Below, one piece after another: positions 48,377 to 59,618 of a stretch of 64,000 bases of DNA. Positions within the stretch are counted from its first letter, which is position 1. Every line of letters starts with the position of its first letter. The stretch comes from Streptococcus plurextorum DSM 22810 (GTDB lineage Bacteria > Bacillota > Bacilli > Lactobacillales > Streptococcaceae): assembly GCF_000423745.1 (NCBI RefSeq), contig NZ_AUIO01000006.1:1-64000 (forward strand), written 5' to 3'. The translations under genes were made by a program, and so were the position numbers. Below the pieces are notes generated by a model. It saw nothing but the letters and a program-made list of their open reading frames with translations. It was not told where the DNA came from and searched no databases.

Positions 48377-49384
48377 TTAGAATGATTTACTACTATTGCG
48401 TAGGGTCAAGAGGGTGGCAACGGTTTGCATGGTAGGAATATCTGGTGCTTCTCCGATAAGTTGTCTATGAAGGCTATCCATGGCAAGTATTCCCATTTCC
48501 TCAGTAAAGACTGTCACACAGCTAAGCGCTGGAAAGACCTGCTTAGCTACCGCAGTGTCGTTAAAAGAAATGATGCTCACCTGATCAGGGACCTTGATAT
48601 TGGCCTCGTGGAGGGCACGGAGTGCTCCGATTGCTAGGGCGTCACTAGCGATAAAGAATGCCTGAGGCAAATCGTCACCTAGCTCAGTTATGGCTCTATT
48701 CATCAACTGATAGCCGCTTTCTGATGAAAATCTTCCGATAAAAACATAATCAGAACGATACAGTTTTCGCTGGCTTAGGAAATTTTTAAAGGTATTGAAT
48801 CGGGGGTCTATGATAGGAAACTGGTCGTCGCTAGTTGCTTCTTCTCCTGTCAAAATACCAATCTTAGTTTGTCCTTGGCTGATAAAATGATTGAGCACGT
48901 TGGTAACGGAGTTTGTGAAATCTGTTGTGATGCAGCTATGGCCTTGATTTAAGGTGTCGCTGTCGACAAATATAAGCTGTTCACATAGCCTCTCTAAGGT
49001 TTGGATTTGAGTTTGGCTGTATTTGCCAATGGCGACAATCCCATGACATCCAGCTGCTTGTTCAAGCGGAGTGTCGTTGAAGAGGCGGATGATATCATAG
49101 TTAAGTTCCATGGCTCGACGTTCAACCCCGATGCGGATAGCATAGTAATAGAGGTCGTTAATCTCTTCGGATTCGGTATACCATTGGATAATGGCAATTT
49201 TTTTACTTTCGGTAGCAGTTGCCAGATTTTTCTGATGACGTGTATAGCCTAAGTCTTCGGCGGCTTGAAAGATTTTTTGACGGGTCGCATCGCTGACAGA
49301 CATAGATTTGTCATTGTTTAAGACGCGAGAAACCGTCGCTAAAGAGACATTGACCCGTGCTGCGATGTCTTTGATGGTAGCCAT
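48377..49384 (-). CDS. galR: galactose operon repressor, LacI family
   Basis: 335 residues: N-terminal helix-turn-helix (ATIKDIAARVNVSLATVSRV, then LNNDKSMSVS) and a periplasmic-binding-like sensor domain (SIISFNDTAVAKQVFPALSCV, FFIASDALAIGALRAL). Divergent from galKTE with a shared control region, the streptococcal GalR arrangement; the inducer is expected to be galactose or a derivative. RBS AAAGGAGAAAA. Confidence 0.9.
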   Translation of the reverse strand: MATIKDIAARVNVSLATVSRVLNNDKSMSVSDATRQKIFQAAEDLGYTRHQKNLATATESKKIAIIQWYTESEEINDLYYYAIRIGVERRAMELNYDIIRLFNDTPLEQAAGCHGIVAIGKYSQTQIQTLERLCEQLIFVDSDTLNQGHSCITTDFTNSVTNVLNHFISQGQTKIGILTGEEATSDDQFPIIDPRFNTFKNFLSQRKLYRSDYVFIGRFSSESGYQLMNRAITELGDDLPQAFFIASDALAIGALRALHEANIKVPDQVSIISFNDTAVAKQVFPALSCVTVFTEEMGILAMDSLHRQLIGEAPDIPTMQTVATLLTLRNSSKSF

Positions 49385-49438
49385 AGTTTTCTCCTTTGTA
49401 GTGTAATGTTATTATAACGGAAAAAGGAAATAAAATAA

Positions 49439-49453
49439 AGTAAAAATTTTACT
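49439..49453. promoter_or_regulatory. gal operator candidate
   Basis: Perfect palindrome AGTAAAA-A-TTTTACT just upstream of the galK -35. A second related half-site (ATAAGTAAAA on the minus strand) lies within the galK promoter spacer, so GalR could bind both. Confidence 0.65.
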
Positions 49454-49461
49454 AATATAAA

Positions 49462-49490
49462 TTGACTTTTTTACTTATATTAACTATAAT
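49462..49490 (+). promoter_or_regulatory. galKTE promoter
   Basis: TTGACT, 17 bp, TATAAT; close to consensus, 30 nt before the galK ATG. Confidence 0.85.
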
Positions 49491-49520
49491 ATAAGCGAGA
49501 AATTATTAAGGAGAAACCTT

Positions 49521-50693
49521 ATGAATACAGAACAATTAACACAGGCATTTGAAGGCGTTTTTGGTGTGGCACCAGATGCGACTTTCTTTTCACCAGGGCG
49601 TATCAACCTGATTGGAGAACACACAGACTATAATGGTGGTCACGTCTTTCCAGCAGCTATCACACTGGGAACTTACGGGGCGGCACGCAAGCGTGATGAC
49701 AGAAGGCTCCGCTTTTTCTCTGGAAATTTTGAACATCTAGGGATCCTAGAAGTGAGCTTAGATGAGCTGGTCTTTAAAAAAGAAGACAACTGGACCAATT
49801 ACCCTAAAGGGGTGATTAAGTTTTTGAAAGAAGCAGGGCACAGTATCGAGGCAGGGCTAGATGTTTATGTGTATGGCAATATACCGAATGGCTCAGGTCT
49901 GTCTTCGTCAGCTTCCTTGGAGCTATTAATTGGTGTTATCTGTGAGGAACTGTTTGACCTCAAGCTCGAACGTCTTGATCTGGTTAAGATTGGGAAACAA
50001 ACCGAGAATCACTTTATCGGGGTTAATTCGGGCATCATGGACCAGTTTGCCATCGGTATGGGAGCTGACAAGCAAGCCATCTATCTGGATACCAATACCT
50101 TGGAATATGATTTGGTACCACTTGACCTAGGTGATTATGTCGTGGTGATTATGAACACCAATAAACGCCGTGAGCTAGCAGATTCTAAGTATAACGAACG
50201 TCGCGCGGAGTGTGAAAAGGCGGTTGAGGAGCTGAATCATCTTTTAGACATTGACCATCTAGGTGTTTTGGATGAAGCTTTGTTTGATCAGTATGCTTAT
50301 TTGATTCAGGATGGAGACCGTATTAAGCGGGCTCGCCACGCTGTTTCTGAAAATCAACGTACTTTGAAGGCTAAGGCAGCTTTGATAGCAGGAGATTTAG
50401 AGCAGTTTGGACGTTTAATCAATGCGTCTCATGTGTCTTTGGAACATGATTACCAAGTAACAGGTATTGAGCTAGATACACTGGTTCATACTGCTTGGGA
50501 TCAACCTGGTGTGCTGGGGGCTCGTATGACGGGAGCAGGTTTTGGTGGCTGTGCTATTGCCATTGTCCATAAAGACGAGGTCGAGGCCTTCACAGCAACT
50601 GTTGGCAAAACCTATGAAGAAAAAATTGGCTATGCACCAGCATTTTATCTAGCAGAAGTAGCAGGTGGAAGCCGCGTATTATCTAGAAGGTAG
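49521..50693 (+). CDS. galK: galactokinase
   Basis: ATP-dependent phosphorylation of galactose, first Leloir step after mutarotation. 390 residues of the GHMP kinase family. Galactokinase signature [22 protein letters not shown] loop [16 protein letters not shown]-terminal [14 protein letters not shown]. The proposed catalytic Asp is in [25 protein letters not shown]. First gene of galKTE; galT starts 3 nt after the stop. Confidence 0.96.
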   Translation: MNTEQLTQAFEGVFGVAPDATFFSPGRINLIGEHTDYNGGHVFPAAITLGTYGAARKRDDRRLRFFSGNFEHLGILEVSLDELVFKKEDNWTNYPKGVIKFLKEAGHSIEAGLDVYVYGNIPNGSGLSSSASLELLIGVICEELFDLKLERLDLVKIGKQTENHFIGVNSGIMDQFAIGMGADKQAIYLDTNTLEYDLVPLDLGDYVVVIMNTNKRRELADSKYNERRAECEKAVEELNHLLDIDHLGVLDEALFDQYAYLIQDGDRIKRARHAVSENQRTLKAKAALIAGDLEQFGRLINASHVSLEHDYQVTGIELDTLVHTAWDQPGVLGARMTGAGFGGCAIAIVHKDEVEAFTATVGKTYEEKIGYAPAFYLAEVAGGSRVLSRR

Positions 50694-50696
50694 GCT

Positions 50697-52157
50697 ATGA
50701 CATTATTGGAAAACTTTGTCGCAGGCATTATTGCCAATAGCGACTATACGGATATGGATACTTATTACCTGACCAATCGTCTATTGGCATTGGTGGGTGA
50801 GGAAAATATAGAACAAGACAGTTCTGAGACAGATTTGATTAAGCTCAAAGATCAGCTGGTAGAGCTTGCAGTGGTCAACGGCCGTTGTGGTGTTCTTGAG
50901 GAGGAAAAAAACTGTCTGGGTGCAGAGCTCATGAATTTTATAACGCCGATTCCAAGTCTGCTTAATCAGAGATTCTGGAAGACCTATGAGGAGAGCCCAG
51001 AGCAGGCTGTGGCAGATTTTTACGCCCTTAGCCAGCGAAATGATTACATAAAAGTAGAGGCGATTGCTAAAAACATTGCCTTTTCAACCCCTTCTCCATA
51101 TGGGGACATGCAGATTACCATCAATTTGTCCAAACCAGAAAAAGATCCAAAGGCTATTGCAGCAGCCAAGTTGGCACCTAGCTCTGACTATCCTAAATGC
51201 CAACTCTGTATGGAAAATGAGGGCTATCAAGGCCGCATCAATCATCCAGACCGTGCCAATCACAGGATTATCCGTATGGCTTTAGGACAAGAAGAGTGGG
51301 GCTTTCAGTACTCGCCTTATGCTTATTTTAACGAACACTGCATTTACCTCAATACCCAGCATCTCCCTATGGTCATTAGTCGCGACAGCTTTAGTCAGTT
51401 GCTAGACATTGTGGCTCTTTTCCCGGGTTATTTTGCGGGTTCAAATGCCGATTTGCCAATCGTTGGTGGCTCCATTTTGACCCATAATCACTATCAAGGT
51501 GGGCGACACACTTTTCCTATGGAAATAGCAGAGCTAAAAGAGCGCTTTACCTTTGAAGGCTTTGAGGATGTGGAAGCTGGTATTGTCAATTGGCCGATGT
51601 CAGTTATTCGTTTGACCGCTTCTAGTAAGGACAGACTTGTTGAATTGGCCGATAAAATCCGTTTGGCTTGGAGAGATTATTCGGATGCGTCAGCTGATAT
51701 TCTAGCTTATACAAACGACACACCGCATCATACAGTGACCCCTATCGCTCGTAAAAAAGCAGGACTCTTTCAGATAGATTTGGTTCTGCGAGATAATCAT
51801 ACCTCAGAAGAGCATCCAGACGGCGTTTACCATCCCCACAAAGATGTGCAACACATAAAAAAAGAAAATATTGGCTTAATAGAAGTGATGGGATTGGCGA
51901 TTTTGCCGCCACGCCTGAAAGCAGAACTGCAAGAGGTTGAAAAATATCTTTTAGGCGAGTATAATGAAATAGCTGATTATCACAAGCAGTGGGCAGATAA
52001 TATTAAGGCGTCGAATCCGTCCTTAACGGCAGACAATGTGACTAGACTGGTCCAAAATGCTGTAGGTCAGACCTTTGTCCGAGTTCTTGAAGATGCAGGC
52101 GTCTACAAAAACACAGCCGATTTTATGCGCTTTGTTAAAACTGTAGGTATTTTATAA
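50697..52157 (+). CDS. galT: UDP-glucose--hexose-1-phosphate uridylyltransferase
   Basis: Exchanges UMP between UDP-glucose and galactose-1-phosphate. 486 residues, the long Gram-positive GalT form, distinct from E. coli GalT. Zinc-like Cys pair [23 protein letters not shown] in the active-site region and a C-terminal domain with [24 protein letters not shown] just before the ATG. Intact. Confidence 0.93.
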   Translation: MTLLENFVAGIIANSDYTDMDTYYLTNRLLALVGEENIEQDSSETDLIKLKDQLVELAVVNGRCGVLEEEKNCLGAELMNFITPIPSLLNQRFWKTYEESPEQAVADFYALSQRNDYIKVEAIAKNIAFSTPSPYGDMQITINLSKPEKDPKAIAAAKLAPSSDYPKCQLCMENEGYQGRINHPDRANHRIIRMALGQEEWGFQYSPYAYFNEHCIYLNTQHLPMVISRDSFSQLLDIVALFPGYFAGSNADLPIVGGSILTHNHYQGGRHTFPMEIAELKERFTFEGFEDVEAGIVNWPMSVIRLTASSKDRLVELADKIRLAWRDYSDASADILAYTNDTPHHTVTPIARKKAGLFQIDLVLRDNHTSEEHPDGVYHPHKDVQHIKKENIGLIEVMGLAILPPRLKAELQEVEKYLLGEYNEIADYHKQWADNIKASNPSLTADNVTRLVQNAVGQTFVRVLEDAGVYKNTADFMRFVKTVGIL

Positions 52158-52207
52158 TAGTGACTAGAGAAAGGAAGCGGTTGTCTCCTGTGAAAGTGGG
52201 AGAGAAA

Positions 52208-52238
52208 GATTGCTAGCGCCATGCAAAATGGCAATCTG
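52208..52238 (+). other. galT-galE intercistronic hairpin
   Basis: AGATTG...CAATCT outer stem with CCAT-GCAAA-ATGG inner stem, about 20 nt before galE. No U-run, so possibly an mRNA stability or translation element. Confidence 0.45.
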
Positions 52239-52258
52239 ACAACCTAGGTATCATAAAG

Positions 52259-53257
52259 ATGGCAGTAGTAGTGCTTGGAGGGGCTGGTTACATCGGCTCT
52301 CATATGGTTGATCGCCTCATTTCAGAAGGTAAAGAAGAGGTTATTGTCGTTGATAATTTAGTAACAGGGCACCGTGCAGCGGTGCATCCTGAGGCTAAAT
52401 TTTATGAGGGTGATCTAGCCGATAAGGCTTTTATGCGAAAGGTTTTCAAGGAAAATCCCGAGGTCGATGCCGTGATTCATTTTGCAGCATATTCCTTAGT
52501 TGCTGAATCCATGGCAGAACCCCTTAAATATTTTGATAACAATACTGCTGGTATGGTTAATTTACTAGAGGTTATGAGAGAATGTGGTGTTAAGCATATT
52601 GTCTTTTCATCAACAGCTGCTACCTACGGCATTCCAGAGCAAATTCCAATTTTGGAGACAACACCGCAGCGTCCGATAAATCCTTACGGAGAAAGTAAGC
52701 TCATGATGGAGACTATCATGAAATGGTCTGATCAAGCTTATGGGATTACATTTGTAGCGCTACGCTACTTCAACGTGGCTGGTGCTAAGCCGGATGGTTC
52801 TATCGGCGAGGATCATGGACCAGAGACACACTTGCTTCCAATCATTTTGCAAGTCGCTCAAGGAGAACGTGAGAAAATCATGATTTTCGGTGATGACTAT
52901 GACACGCCAGACGGGACAAATGTTCGTGATTATGTTCATCCATTTGACTTAGCAGATGCCCACACCTTGGCTGTGGCATATCTTCGCAATGGCGGAGCAT
53001 CAACGGCATTCAACCTAGGCTCATCAACCGGGTTTTCAAATCTCGAAATCCTAGAAGCGGCACGAAAAGTAACTGGTAAGGAGATTCCAGCAGAGTTAGC
53101 TGACCGTCGTCCAGGGGACCCAGATACTTTGATTGCCAGTTCAGAAAAAGCTCGTGCAGTTTTAGGCTGGAAGCCACAATTTGACAATATCGAAAAAATC
53201 ATCGAAACAGCTTGGGCATGGCATTCAAACCACCCAAATGGCTATAACGATAGATAA
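52259..53257 (+). CDS. galE: UDP-glucose 4-epimerase
   Basis: Interconverts UDP-galactose and UDP-glucose, closing the Leloir cycle. 332 residues, SDR family: NAD loop [12 protein letters not shown] (7-18), catalytic Ser/Thr region SSTAATYG, catalytic YGESK (Tyr-x-x-x-Lys), RYFNVAGA. Start ATG at 52259 has a weak RBS (ATCATAAAG). 101 nt from galT. No galM is present in this operon. Confidence 0.95.
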   Translation: MAVVVLGGAGYIGSHMVDRLISEGKEEVIVVDNLVTGHRAAVHPEAKFYEGDLADKAFMRKVFKENPEVDAVIHFAAYSLVAESMAEPLKYFDNNTAGMVNLLEVMRECGVKHIVFSSTAATYGIPEQIPILETTPQRPINPYGESKLMMETIMKWSDQAYGITFVALRYFNVAGAKPDGSIGEDHGPETHLLPIILQVAQGEREKIMIFGDDYDTPDGTNVRDYVHPFDLADAHTLAVAYLRNGGASTAFNLGSSTGFSNLEILEAARKVTGKEIPAELADRRPGDPDTLIASSEKARAVLGWKPQFDNIEKIIETAWAWHSNHPNGYNDR

Positions 53258-53258
53258 G

Positions 53259-53282
53259 TTGAGCCTCGAAAGAGGCTTTTTG
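53259..53282 (+). terminator. galE terminator
   Basis: GAGCCTC-GAAA-GAGGCTTTTTG two nucleotides after galE. Confidence 0.85.
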
Positions 53283-53362
53283 ATTTCTTTCTTGAAAATA
53301 GCAGAGCAGAGACCTTTGTGATATAATAAAAAAGACTATCTAAATTAAATGGAGAAAATGGG

Positions 53363-53665
53363 ATGAAAATTACCGAAGCAGAAGTTCGTCACGTGGCGAA
53401 TTTGTCTAAGTTATCTTTTTCAGATGCAGAGACCGCTGAATTTGCGACGACCCTATCAAAAATTGTTGATATGGTTGAGCTTTTAAACGAAGTAGATACA
53501 GAAGGAGTTGCTATCACAACGACCATGGCGGACCGAAAGACTGTCATGCGAGCAGATGTGGCAGAAGCAGGTACGGAGCGCGAGCTATTGTTTAAAAATG
53601 TGCCGGAAAAAGAAAATAACTACATCAGAGTTCCAGCAATCCTAGATGACGGAGGTGACGCTTAA
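53363..53665 (+). CDS. gatC: aspartyl/glutamyl-tRNA amidotransferase subunit C
   Basis: Small subunit that wraps the GatA-GatB interface. 100 residues, the family length; [19 protein letters not shown] at the N-terminus and [20 protein letters not shown] at the C-terminus are typical. RBS GGAGAAAATGGG. Overlaps gatA by 1 nt. Own -10 (GTGATATAAT) about 40 nt upstream. Confidence 0.94.
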   Translation: MKITEAEVRHVANLSKLSFSDAETAEFATTLSKIVDMVELLNEVDTEGVAITTTMADRKTVMRADVAEAGTERELLFKNVPEKENNYIRVPAILDDGGDA

Positions 53666-55131
53666 TGTCTTTCAACCATAAATCAATCGAAGAATTACAC
53701 CATCTTCTGGTCAACAAGGAGATTTCTGCAACGGAATTAACCAAGGCAACCTTAGAAGACATCAAGGCGCGTGAAGGTGCCATGAATGCTTTTGTGACCA
53801 TCGCTGAAGAAGCGGCTTTGGCGCAAGCGCAAGCTATTGATGAAAAAGGCATTGATGCCGATAACCTCATGGCTGGTATTCCACTTGCTGTTAAGGATAA
53901 TATCTCTACCAAAGGGATTTTGACAACGGCAGCCTCAAAGATGCTATACAATTATGAGCCAATCTTTGATGCGACAGCGGTGGCTCAAGCCTATGCTAAG
54001 GATATGATTGTCATCGGAAAAACCAATATGGACGAGTTTGCTATGGGTGGTTCTGGTGAGACGTCATACTTTGGAGCGACTAAGAATGCTTGGGATCAGA
54101 CTAAAGTTCCTGGTGGGTCATCGAGTGGTTCGGCATCAGCTGTTGCTTCGGGACAAGTTCGTCTGTCGCTAGGTTCAGATACGGGTGGATCTATTCGTCA
54201 GCCGGCTGCTTTTAGCGGTATTGTGGGGATGAAGCCGACTTATGGTACCGTTTCGCGTTTTGGTTTAATTGCTTTTGGATCATCCTTTGACCAAATCGGT
54301 CCTTTCTCTCAGACGGTTAAGGAAAATGCACAGCTGCTAAATGTTATTTCTGGAAGTGATGTGAAGGACTCTACTTCTGCCCCGATTCAGATTGCAGACT
54401 TTGCTAGCAAAATTGGTCAAGAGATTAAAGGGCTTAAAATCGCCCTTCCAAAAGAATACCTTGGTGAGGGTATTGATCCAAAAATCAAGGAAAATATCTT
54501 GTCTGCGGCTAAGCATTTTGAAAAATTAGGAGCTGTTGTCGAAGAGGTGAGCCTACCACATTCTAAATATGGTGTGGCGGTTTACTACATTATTGCTTCG
54601 TCTGAGGCTTCTTCAAACCTGCAACGTTTTGATGGCATCCGCTACGGTTTTCGTGCTGAAGATGCCAAAAATCTGGAAGAAATCTACGTTAAGACGCGTA
54701 GCCAAGGGTTCGGTGATGAGGTTAAACGTCGCATTATGTTAGGAACCTTTAGCTTGTCTTCTGGTTACTACGATGCTTACTTTAAGAAAGCTGGTCAGGT
54801 TCGTACCTTGATTATTGAGGATTTCAATAAGGTCTTTGCAGACTATGATTTGATTTTAGGGCCAACGGCGCCGACAGTTGCCTTTGATTTGGATTCGCTT
54901 AGTCATGATCCTGTGGCGATGTATTTGGCAGATCTTTTGACGATTCCAGTCAACTTAGCTGGTCTTCCTGGGATTTCTATCCCGTCAGGATTTGTAGATG
55001 GGTTGCCGGTCGGACTTCAACTTATCGGACCAAAATACAGTGAAGAGACCATTTACCAAGCTGCGGCTGCTTTTGAAGCGACGACAGATTATCACAAACA
55101 GCAACCAAGTATTTTTGGAGGAGGTAACTAA
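53665..55131 (+). CDS. gatA: glutamyl-tRNA(Gln) amidotransferase subunit A
   Basis: Glutaminase/amidase subunit that frees ammonia for transamidation of Glu-tRNA(Gln). 488 residues. The Ser-cisSer-Lys triad is visible as Lys in [10 protein letters not shown], and Ser residues in [15 protein letters not shown] and [26 protein letters not shown] within gatC. Overlaps gatB by 1 nt. Confidence 0.97.
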   Translation: MSFNHKSIEELHHLLVNKEISATELTKATLEDIKAREGAMNAFVTIAEEAALAQAQAIDEKGIDADNLMAGIPLAVKDNISTKGILTTAASKMLYNYEPIFDATAVAQAYAKDMIVIGKTNMDEFAMGGSGETSYFGATKNAWDQTKVPGGSSSGSASAVASGQVRLSLGSDTGGSIRQPAAFSGIVGMKPTYGTVSRFGLIAFGSSFDQIGPFSQTVKENAQLLNVISGSDVKDSTSAPIQIADFASKIGQEIKGLKIALPKEYLGEGIDPKIKENILSAAKHFEKLGAVVEEVSLPHSKYGVAVYYIIASSEASSNLQRFDGIRYGFRAEDAKNLEEIYVKTRSQGFGDEVKRRIMLGTFSLSSGYYDAYFKKAGQVRTLIIEDFNKVFADYDLILGPTAPTVAFDLDSLSHDPVAMYLADLLTIPVNLAGLPGISIPSGFVDGLPVGLQLIGPKYSEETIYQAAAAFEATTDYHKQQPSIFGGGN

Positions 55132-56570
55132 TGAACTTTGAAACCATTATCGGACTTGAAGTCCACGTAGAGCTCAACACAAACTCCAAGATTTTTTCGC
55201 CTTCATCAGCTCATTTTGGTCAAGAGCAAAATGCCAATACCAATGTGATTGACTGGTCTTTCCCTGGTGTTCTTCCGGTTATGAATAAGGGCGTTATTGA
55301 TGCTGGTATTAAAGCGGCTTTGGCGCTTAATATGGACATTCATCAACACATGCACTTTGACCGAAAAAATTACTTCTATCCAGATAATCCAAAAGCTTAT
55401 CAGATTTCACAATTTGATGAACCTATCGGTTATAATGGTTGGATTGATATTCAACTAGAAGATGGGACGACTAAGAAAATTGGTATTGAACGCGCTCATT
55501 TGGAAGAAGATGCCGGGAAAAATACTCACGGAACAGATGGCTATTCTTACGTGGACCTCAATCGCCAAGGGGTTCCATTGATTGAGATTGTCTCTCATGC
55601 GGATATGCGCTCGCCAGAGGAGGCCTATGCCTACTTGACAGCTCTTAAAGAGATTATCCAATACACAGGCATTTCAGATGTTAAGATGGAAGAAGGTTCT
55701 ATGCGTGTGGATGCCAATATTTCCCTTCGCCCTTACGGCCAGGAAAAATTTGGAACTAAGACTGAGCTGAAAAACCTGAACTCTTTCTCGAATGTCCGCA
55801 AAGGTCTTGAGTATGAGGTTGAGCGTCAAGCGAAAATTCTTCGTAGTGGAGGGGTTATCCGTCAAGAAACACGCCGTTACGATGAGGCCAACAAAGCGAC
55901 AATCCTCATGCGTGTCAAGGAAGGGGCGGCAGATTACCGCTATTTCCCTGAGCCAGATCTTCCTCTCTATGAGATTTCGGATGAATGGATTGAAGAGATG
56001 CGTGCTCAGTTGCCTAAATTTCCAGCCCAACGTCGCGCCAGCTATGTTACTGAACTTGGATTGTCCGACTATGATGCTGGTCAGTTGACAGCTACCAAGG
56101 CTCTTTCTGATTTCTTTGAAAAAGCAGTCGCTGTTGGTGGCGATGCCAAGCAGGTATCAAACTGGCTACAGGGTGAAGTGGCTCAGTTCTTAAACGCAGA
56201 GCAGAAAACTATCGAAGACATCAAACTAACCCCAGAAAATCTAGTTGAAATGATTGCCTTAATCGCTGATGGCACCATCTCATCTAAGATTGCCAAAAAA
56301 GTCTTTGTACACTTGGCTAAAGAAGGCGGTTCAGCAAAAGCTTATGTTGAAAAAGCAGGTTTGGTGCAGGTATCAGATCCAGCTGTCTTGATTCCAATTA
56401 TCCATCAAGTCTTTGCTGATAACGAAGCTGCGGTCGCTGACTTCAAATCAGGAAAACGCAATGCCGACAAAGCCTTTACAGGTTTCCTTATGAAGGCTAC
56501 CAAAGGTCAAGCCAACCCACAAGTTGCACAGCAATTGCTAGCACAAGAGCTCCAAAAATTGTTAGATTAA
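55131..56570 (+). CDS. gatB: aspartyl/glutamyl-tRNA amidotransferase subunit B
   Basis: Kinase/transamidase and tRNA-binding subunit: activates the mischarged Glu and transfers ammonia to make Gln-tRNA(Gln). 479 residues: catalytic cradle ([33 protein letters not shown]), helical linker, and a C-terminal YqeY-like tail that recognises the tRNA. It works with the non-discriminating GltX at 46862-48316. RBS GGAGGAGG. Terminator after the stop. Confidence 0.97.
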   Translation: MNFETIIGLEVHVELNTNSKIFSPSSAHFGQEQNANTNVIDWSFPGVLPVMNKGVIDAGIKAALALNMDIHQHMHFDRKNYFYPDNPKAYQISQFDEPIGYNGWIDIQLEDGTTKKIGIERAHLEEDAGKNTHGTDGYSYVDLNRQGVPLIEIVSHADMRSPEEAYAYLTALKEIIQYTGISDVKMEEGSMRVDANISLRPYGQEKFGTKTELKNLNSFSNVRKGLEYEVERQAKILRSGGVIRQETRRYDEANKATILMRVKEGAADYRYFPEPDLPLYEISDEWIEEMRAQLPKFPAQRRASYVTELGLSDYDAGQLTATKALSDFFEKAVAVGGDAKQVSNWLQGEVAQFLNAEQKTIEDIKLTPENLVEMIALIADGTISSKIAKKVFVHLAKEGGSAKAYVEKAGLVQVSDPAVLIPIIHQVFADNEAAVADFKSGKRNADKAFTGFLMKATKGQANPQVAQQLLAQELQKLLD

Positions 56571-56576
56571 GTCAAA

Positions 56577-56617
56577 AAGCCCCACTTCATCATCAACATG
56601 AATTGGGGTTTTATTAT
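56577..56617 (+). terminator. gatB terminator
   Basis: AGCCCCA and TGGGGTTTTATT arms around a 23-nt, partly paired loop. Confidence 0.6.
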
Positions 56618-56910
56618 CAGCTAAAGCAGGAATTTTATTGAAAAATGAGGTGGTGTACGGCATAATGCAGCTAGAAAATGTTGTGGAGAATTCACCTGGA
56701 AAAGAGAAATCCTTGCCGCTCTTGCCTCTGATGATTTTGTAGAGCCTGTGGTGCAAAAACCAAAGCCATCTTCCTTTCTCGCTTACAAGAGCGTCATCAA
56801 CCGGCCCTCAAGAACTCACCTTGCCAATTGAACAGTTGGATTTTGGTCCTATAGGGCCAATTTGAATTTTTAGAACACTAGTAAATGACGTGCGAAGTGC
56901 ACAAGATGTC
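56618..56910. other. gene-free stretch after gatB
   Basis: No open frame longer than a few tens of codons with an RBS. Plus-strand fragments such as DDFVEPVVQKPK read like debris of a lost gene, but I cannot name it. Confidence 0.35.
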
Positions 56911-57063
56911 GTTATCGATTTTGCGAGCGAAAGTGAACATCATCAGATACTTTTCGCTACTAGGAATCTTTGCGACTTTAGACTCAACAATGAGTTATGA
57001 CATTAAGGAGGCGGTCACTACCATCCCTACCACGCAAGAAAAGTGTCTAAAAGAATTTTTCAT
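56911..57063 (+). repeat. dispersed intergenic repeat, copy C (internally deleted)
   Basis: Two blocks match copy B: CGATTTTGCGAGCGAAAG with CATCAGATACTTTTCG, and ACATTAAGGAGGCGGTC with a closing AAGAAAAGTGTC segment. About 70 bp of copy B between them is missing or unrecognisable. Confidence 0.55.
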
Positions 57064-57134
57064 AAGGTTGGGTTCAGAAAAAACAGTGAAAATATGCTAC
57101 AATAAAAGGAATTGAAGAAATGTGAGGAAAAAAT

Positions 57135-58049
57135 GTGTCTACGATGTTGAAGGGATCTTTGATGGTTATCATTGCAGGGATTGCCTGGGGGCTTTCAGGC
57201 GTTTCAGGGCAATATTTAATGAGTCATGGCCTTCATGTTAACCTCTTGACTAGTCTGCGTCTACTGGTTTCAGGGGTTATTTTGCTGACGATGGTTTATG
57301 TCACAACTCCCCAAAAATTACAAGAGGCTTTAAGGCAAAAGTCTGTTTGGCTAGGAACAGCTTTGTTTAGTTTCTTTGGACTATTGTTAAATCAGTACGC
57401 CTACCTGAGTGCCATTCATTATACCAATGCTGGAACAGCCACTGTACTTCAATATCTGACTCCGGTTTTATTGATGGTTTATGTGTGTTTAAAAAATCGA
57501 AACCTGCCAACAAAAAGTGAGATACTAGCAATTATTTTGGCAATTCTAGGGACTTATATCATTGCCACTCATGGCGATTTAACTAAACTAGCTGTTACTC
57601 CTAAAGGACTTTTCTGGGGACTTTTGTCTGCCGTTACCTACGCTCTTTATATTCTTTTACCAGCAAAATTGATTAGAGAATGGGGAAGTTTGATTGTCAT
57701 TGGCTTAGGAATGATGATGAGTGGGCTTGTCTTTCCAGTCGTCATTCAGGCTTGGCGTTATGATTTTTCCTGGACTATGGGAAATGGGCTTGCTTTGGTT
57801 GGCATTATCGGAATTGGTACTATTTTTGCTTATACGGTTTTCCTAAAGGGAACTAGCATTGTTGGCGCGGTGAAGGGAAGTCTGCTGGCAGCCGTTGAAC
57901 CAGTAGCTTCTGTATTTTTTGGCATTCTTTTGTTGCAGGAACATTTCTACACGATTGATTTGGTAGGCATGTTGCTTATCCTGATAGCTGTTTTCCTCAT
58001 TTCGTACAGAGATTTATTAGCTGAAAAAAGAAAACATCAAAAAATCTAG
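57135..58049 (+). CDS. EamA/DMT superfamily transporter
   Basis: 304 residues with about ten membrane spans arranged as two EamA repeats (about 8-135 and 150-292). Typical features: GIAWGLSGVSGQYLM near the start, and SLLAAVEPVASVFFGILLLQE (shown here in part as LLAAVEPVASVFF) at the end of the second repeat. Family members export amino acids, nucleobases or other metabolites; the substrate cannot be told. GTG start at 57135 (GAGG 7 nt upstream), with an ATG three codons later as alternative. Monocistronic. Confidence 0.85.
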   Translation: MSTMLKGSLMVIIAGIAWGLSGVSGQYLMSHGLHVNLLTSLRLLVSGVILLTMVYVTTPQKLQEALRQKSVWLGTALFSFFGLLLNQYAYLSAIHYTNAGTATVLQYLTPVLLMVYVCLKNRNLPTKSEILAIILAILGTYIIATHGDLTKLAVTPKGLFWGLLSAVTYALYILLPAKLIREWGSLIVIGLGMMMSGLVFPVVIQAWRYDFSWTMGNGLALVGIIGIGTIFAYTVFLKGTSIVGAVKGSLLAAVEPVASVFFGILLLQEHFYTIDLVGMLLILIAVFLISYRDLLAEKRKHQKI

Positions 58050-58067
58050 GCAGGCCTAGATTTTTTT
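58039..58067. terminator. shared terminator of the DMT gene and aspartate kinase gene
   Basis: AAAAATCTAGG-CAGG-CCTAGATTTTTTT between convergent genes. Confidence 0.85.
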
Positions 58068-58070
58068 GTA

Positions 58071-59420
58071 TTAGCTGAAAAATGCTTGGTAGAGCGCTCG
58101 GATAGCTTTTTTCTCGTCCTCTGTTTTGATAACAAACATAACAGACACTTCGCTTGAACCTTGAGAAATCATGACAAGGTTGATGCCCTCTTCTGATAAG
58201 GCTGTGGTTGCTGTGGCTGTTACCCCGATATGGTTTTTCATGTTTTCCCCAACAATCATGATAATGGAAAGATCGCGTTCAATAGCCACTTCATCAACTT
58301 CTAGTTTTCTCGTCAGTTGTGAGATGATTTCTTGTTCCTTGATAGGTGTCAATTCTCTACCACGGACAATGATGGACATGTCATCGATACCGGTTGGCAT
58401 ATGTTCAAAACGAATGTTCAAATCTTCTAAAATTTGAAGCACTTTGCGACCGAAACCGACCTCTCGGTTCATGAGGTATTTGGACATGTTGATGCTGACA
58501 AAGTTATCATCGCCAGAAATACCAACAACAGGCAGGCTTTGTCCAGAGTGTTTGAGGACAATTTGAGTTCCTGGATGAGTAGGGTTGTTGGTGTTTTTAA
58601 TCACGAGAGGAATTTTGCCACGGTAAGCCGGAATCAAGGCTTCGTCATGAAGAACAGAGAAACCAGCGTAGGCTAGCTCGCGCATCTCTTTGTAGGTCAG
58701 CTCTTTGATTGAATGAGGTTGGTGGACAACACCAGGGTGTGCAGCAAAGATACCATCGACGTCGGTAAAGTTTTCATATAGATCAGCTTTAACCCCCGCA
58801 GCGATAATTGACCCTGTAATATCAGAGCCTCCACGAGAAAAGGTACAGATTTGTCCGTCTGTTGTAACACCGAAGAATCCTGGAATCACCAAGATATCAT
58901 CACTTTCAGCTAACTCTTCGATTTTATCGTAACTAGATGGTAAAATTCGGGCGTTACCTGGCTCGCTGGTTACGATAAGGCCTGCTTTTTTAGGATGAAT
59001 ATAGCGAGCGCTCAAACCTTCTTTGCGGAAGTACTCAGCGATTAATTTGGCATTATTATCTTCGCCGGCAGCCAAGAAGGTATCATATAAAAAGTCGTTA
59101 CCCTCAATAGGGAGAGTTGCTAGCTGTTTGATAGCGTCAGCAATTTTCTCTAAAATACGATGAGAAAGGCCTAACTCATCAATAATGGCTTGATAACGGT
59201 CAATGATCCATTCTTGATCTTTGGTGACATCACGTTCAGCGATGTAATGCTTATAGTATTTGATCAGCGCATCGGTCACTTTTGTATCATCACTGTTTCG
59301 TTTACCTGGCGCAGATACTACGACAAAACGACGGTCACTATCGCTCTTTACAATATCTAGCACTTTTTTGAGTTGCTGAGCAGAGGCCAAAGAACTTCCG
59401 CCAAATTTAATCACTTTCAT
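58071..59420 (-). CDS. lysC: aspartate kinase
   Basis: Phosphorylates aspartate, the entry to lysine/diaminopimelate, threonine and methionine. 449 residues from the ATG at 59420 (MKVIKFGGSSLASAQQL; AGAGGATCTG upstream); the longer frame to 59453 is not conserved. Kinase motifs KFGGSS and FSRGGSDITGSIIAAG, then two ACT domains (FVSINMSKYLMNREVGFG; IIMIVGENMKNHIGVTATAT) for allosteric feedback. Monofunctional. It feeds the dapH branch encoded at 5.9 kb, though the genes are far apart. Confidence 0.93.
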   Translation of the reverse strand: MKVIKFGGSSLASAQQLKKVLDIVKSDSDRRFVVVSAPGKRNSDDTKVTDALIKYYKHYIAERDVTKDQEWIIDRYQAIIDELGLSHRILEKIADAIKQLATLPIEGNDFLYDTFLAAGEDNNAKLIAEYFRKEGLSARYIHPKKAGLIVTSEPGNARILPSSYDKIEELAESDDILVIPGFFGVTTDGQICTFSRGGSDITGSIIAAGVKADLYENFTDVDGIFAAHPGVVHQPHSIKELTYKEMRELAYAGFSVLHDEALIPAYRGKIPLVIKNTNNPTHPGTQIVLKHSGQSLPVVGISGDDNFVSINMSKYLMNREVGFGRKVLQILEDLNIRFEHMPTGIDDMSIIVRGRELTPIKEQEIISQLTRKLEVDEVAIERDLSIIMIVGENMKNHIGVTATATTALSEEGINLVMISQGSSEVSVMFVIKTEDEKKAIRALYQAFFS

Positions 59421-59539
59421 ATCAGATCCTCTAATCTTAAAAAATTGATACAATTATAGCAAAATTCAGACTTTTTGTCAGCCACTTTGATGATTTTCTT
59501 GTGTGGGGATGAAGGAGTAGTCGAAAAGGCATTTTTTTC

Positions 59540-59595
59540 TTGCAAAATAGTTTTCTTTTGATATAATTTGAAATGTAAATTATTTGTAAATCAAA
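59540..59595 (+). promoter_or_regulatory. fabM promoter with FabT-like site
   Basis: TTGCAA, 16 bp, TATAAT (59540-59567) followed by TTTGTAAATCAAA (59583-59595), a near-match to the FabT box TTTGATTATCAAA, located around +10 to +20. Confidence 0.65.
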
Positions 59596-59618
59596 TGATT
59601 TATTGAAAAGGAGGTTTT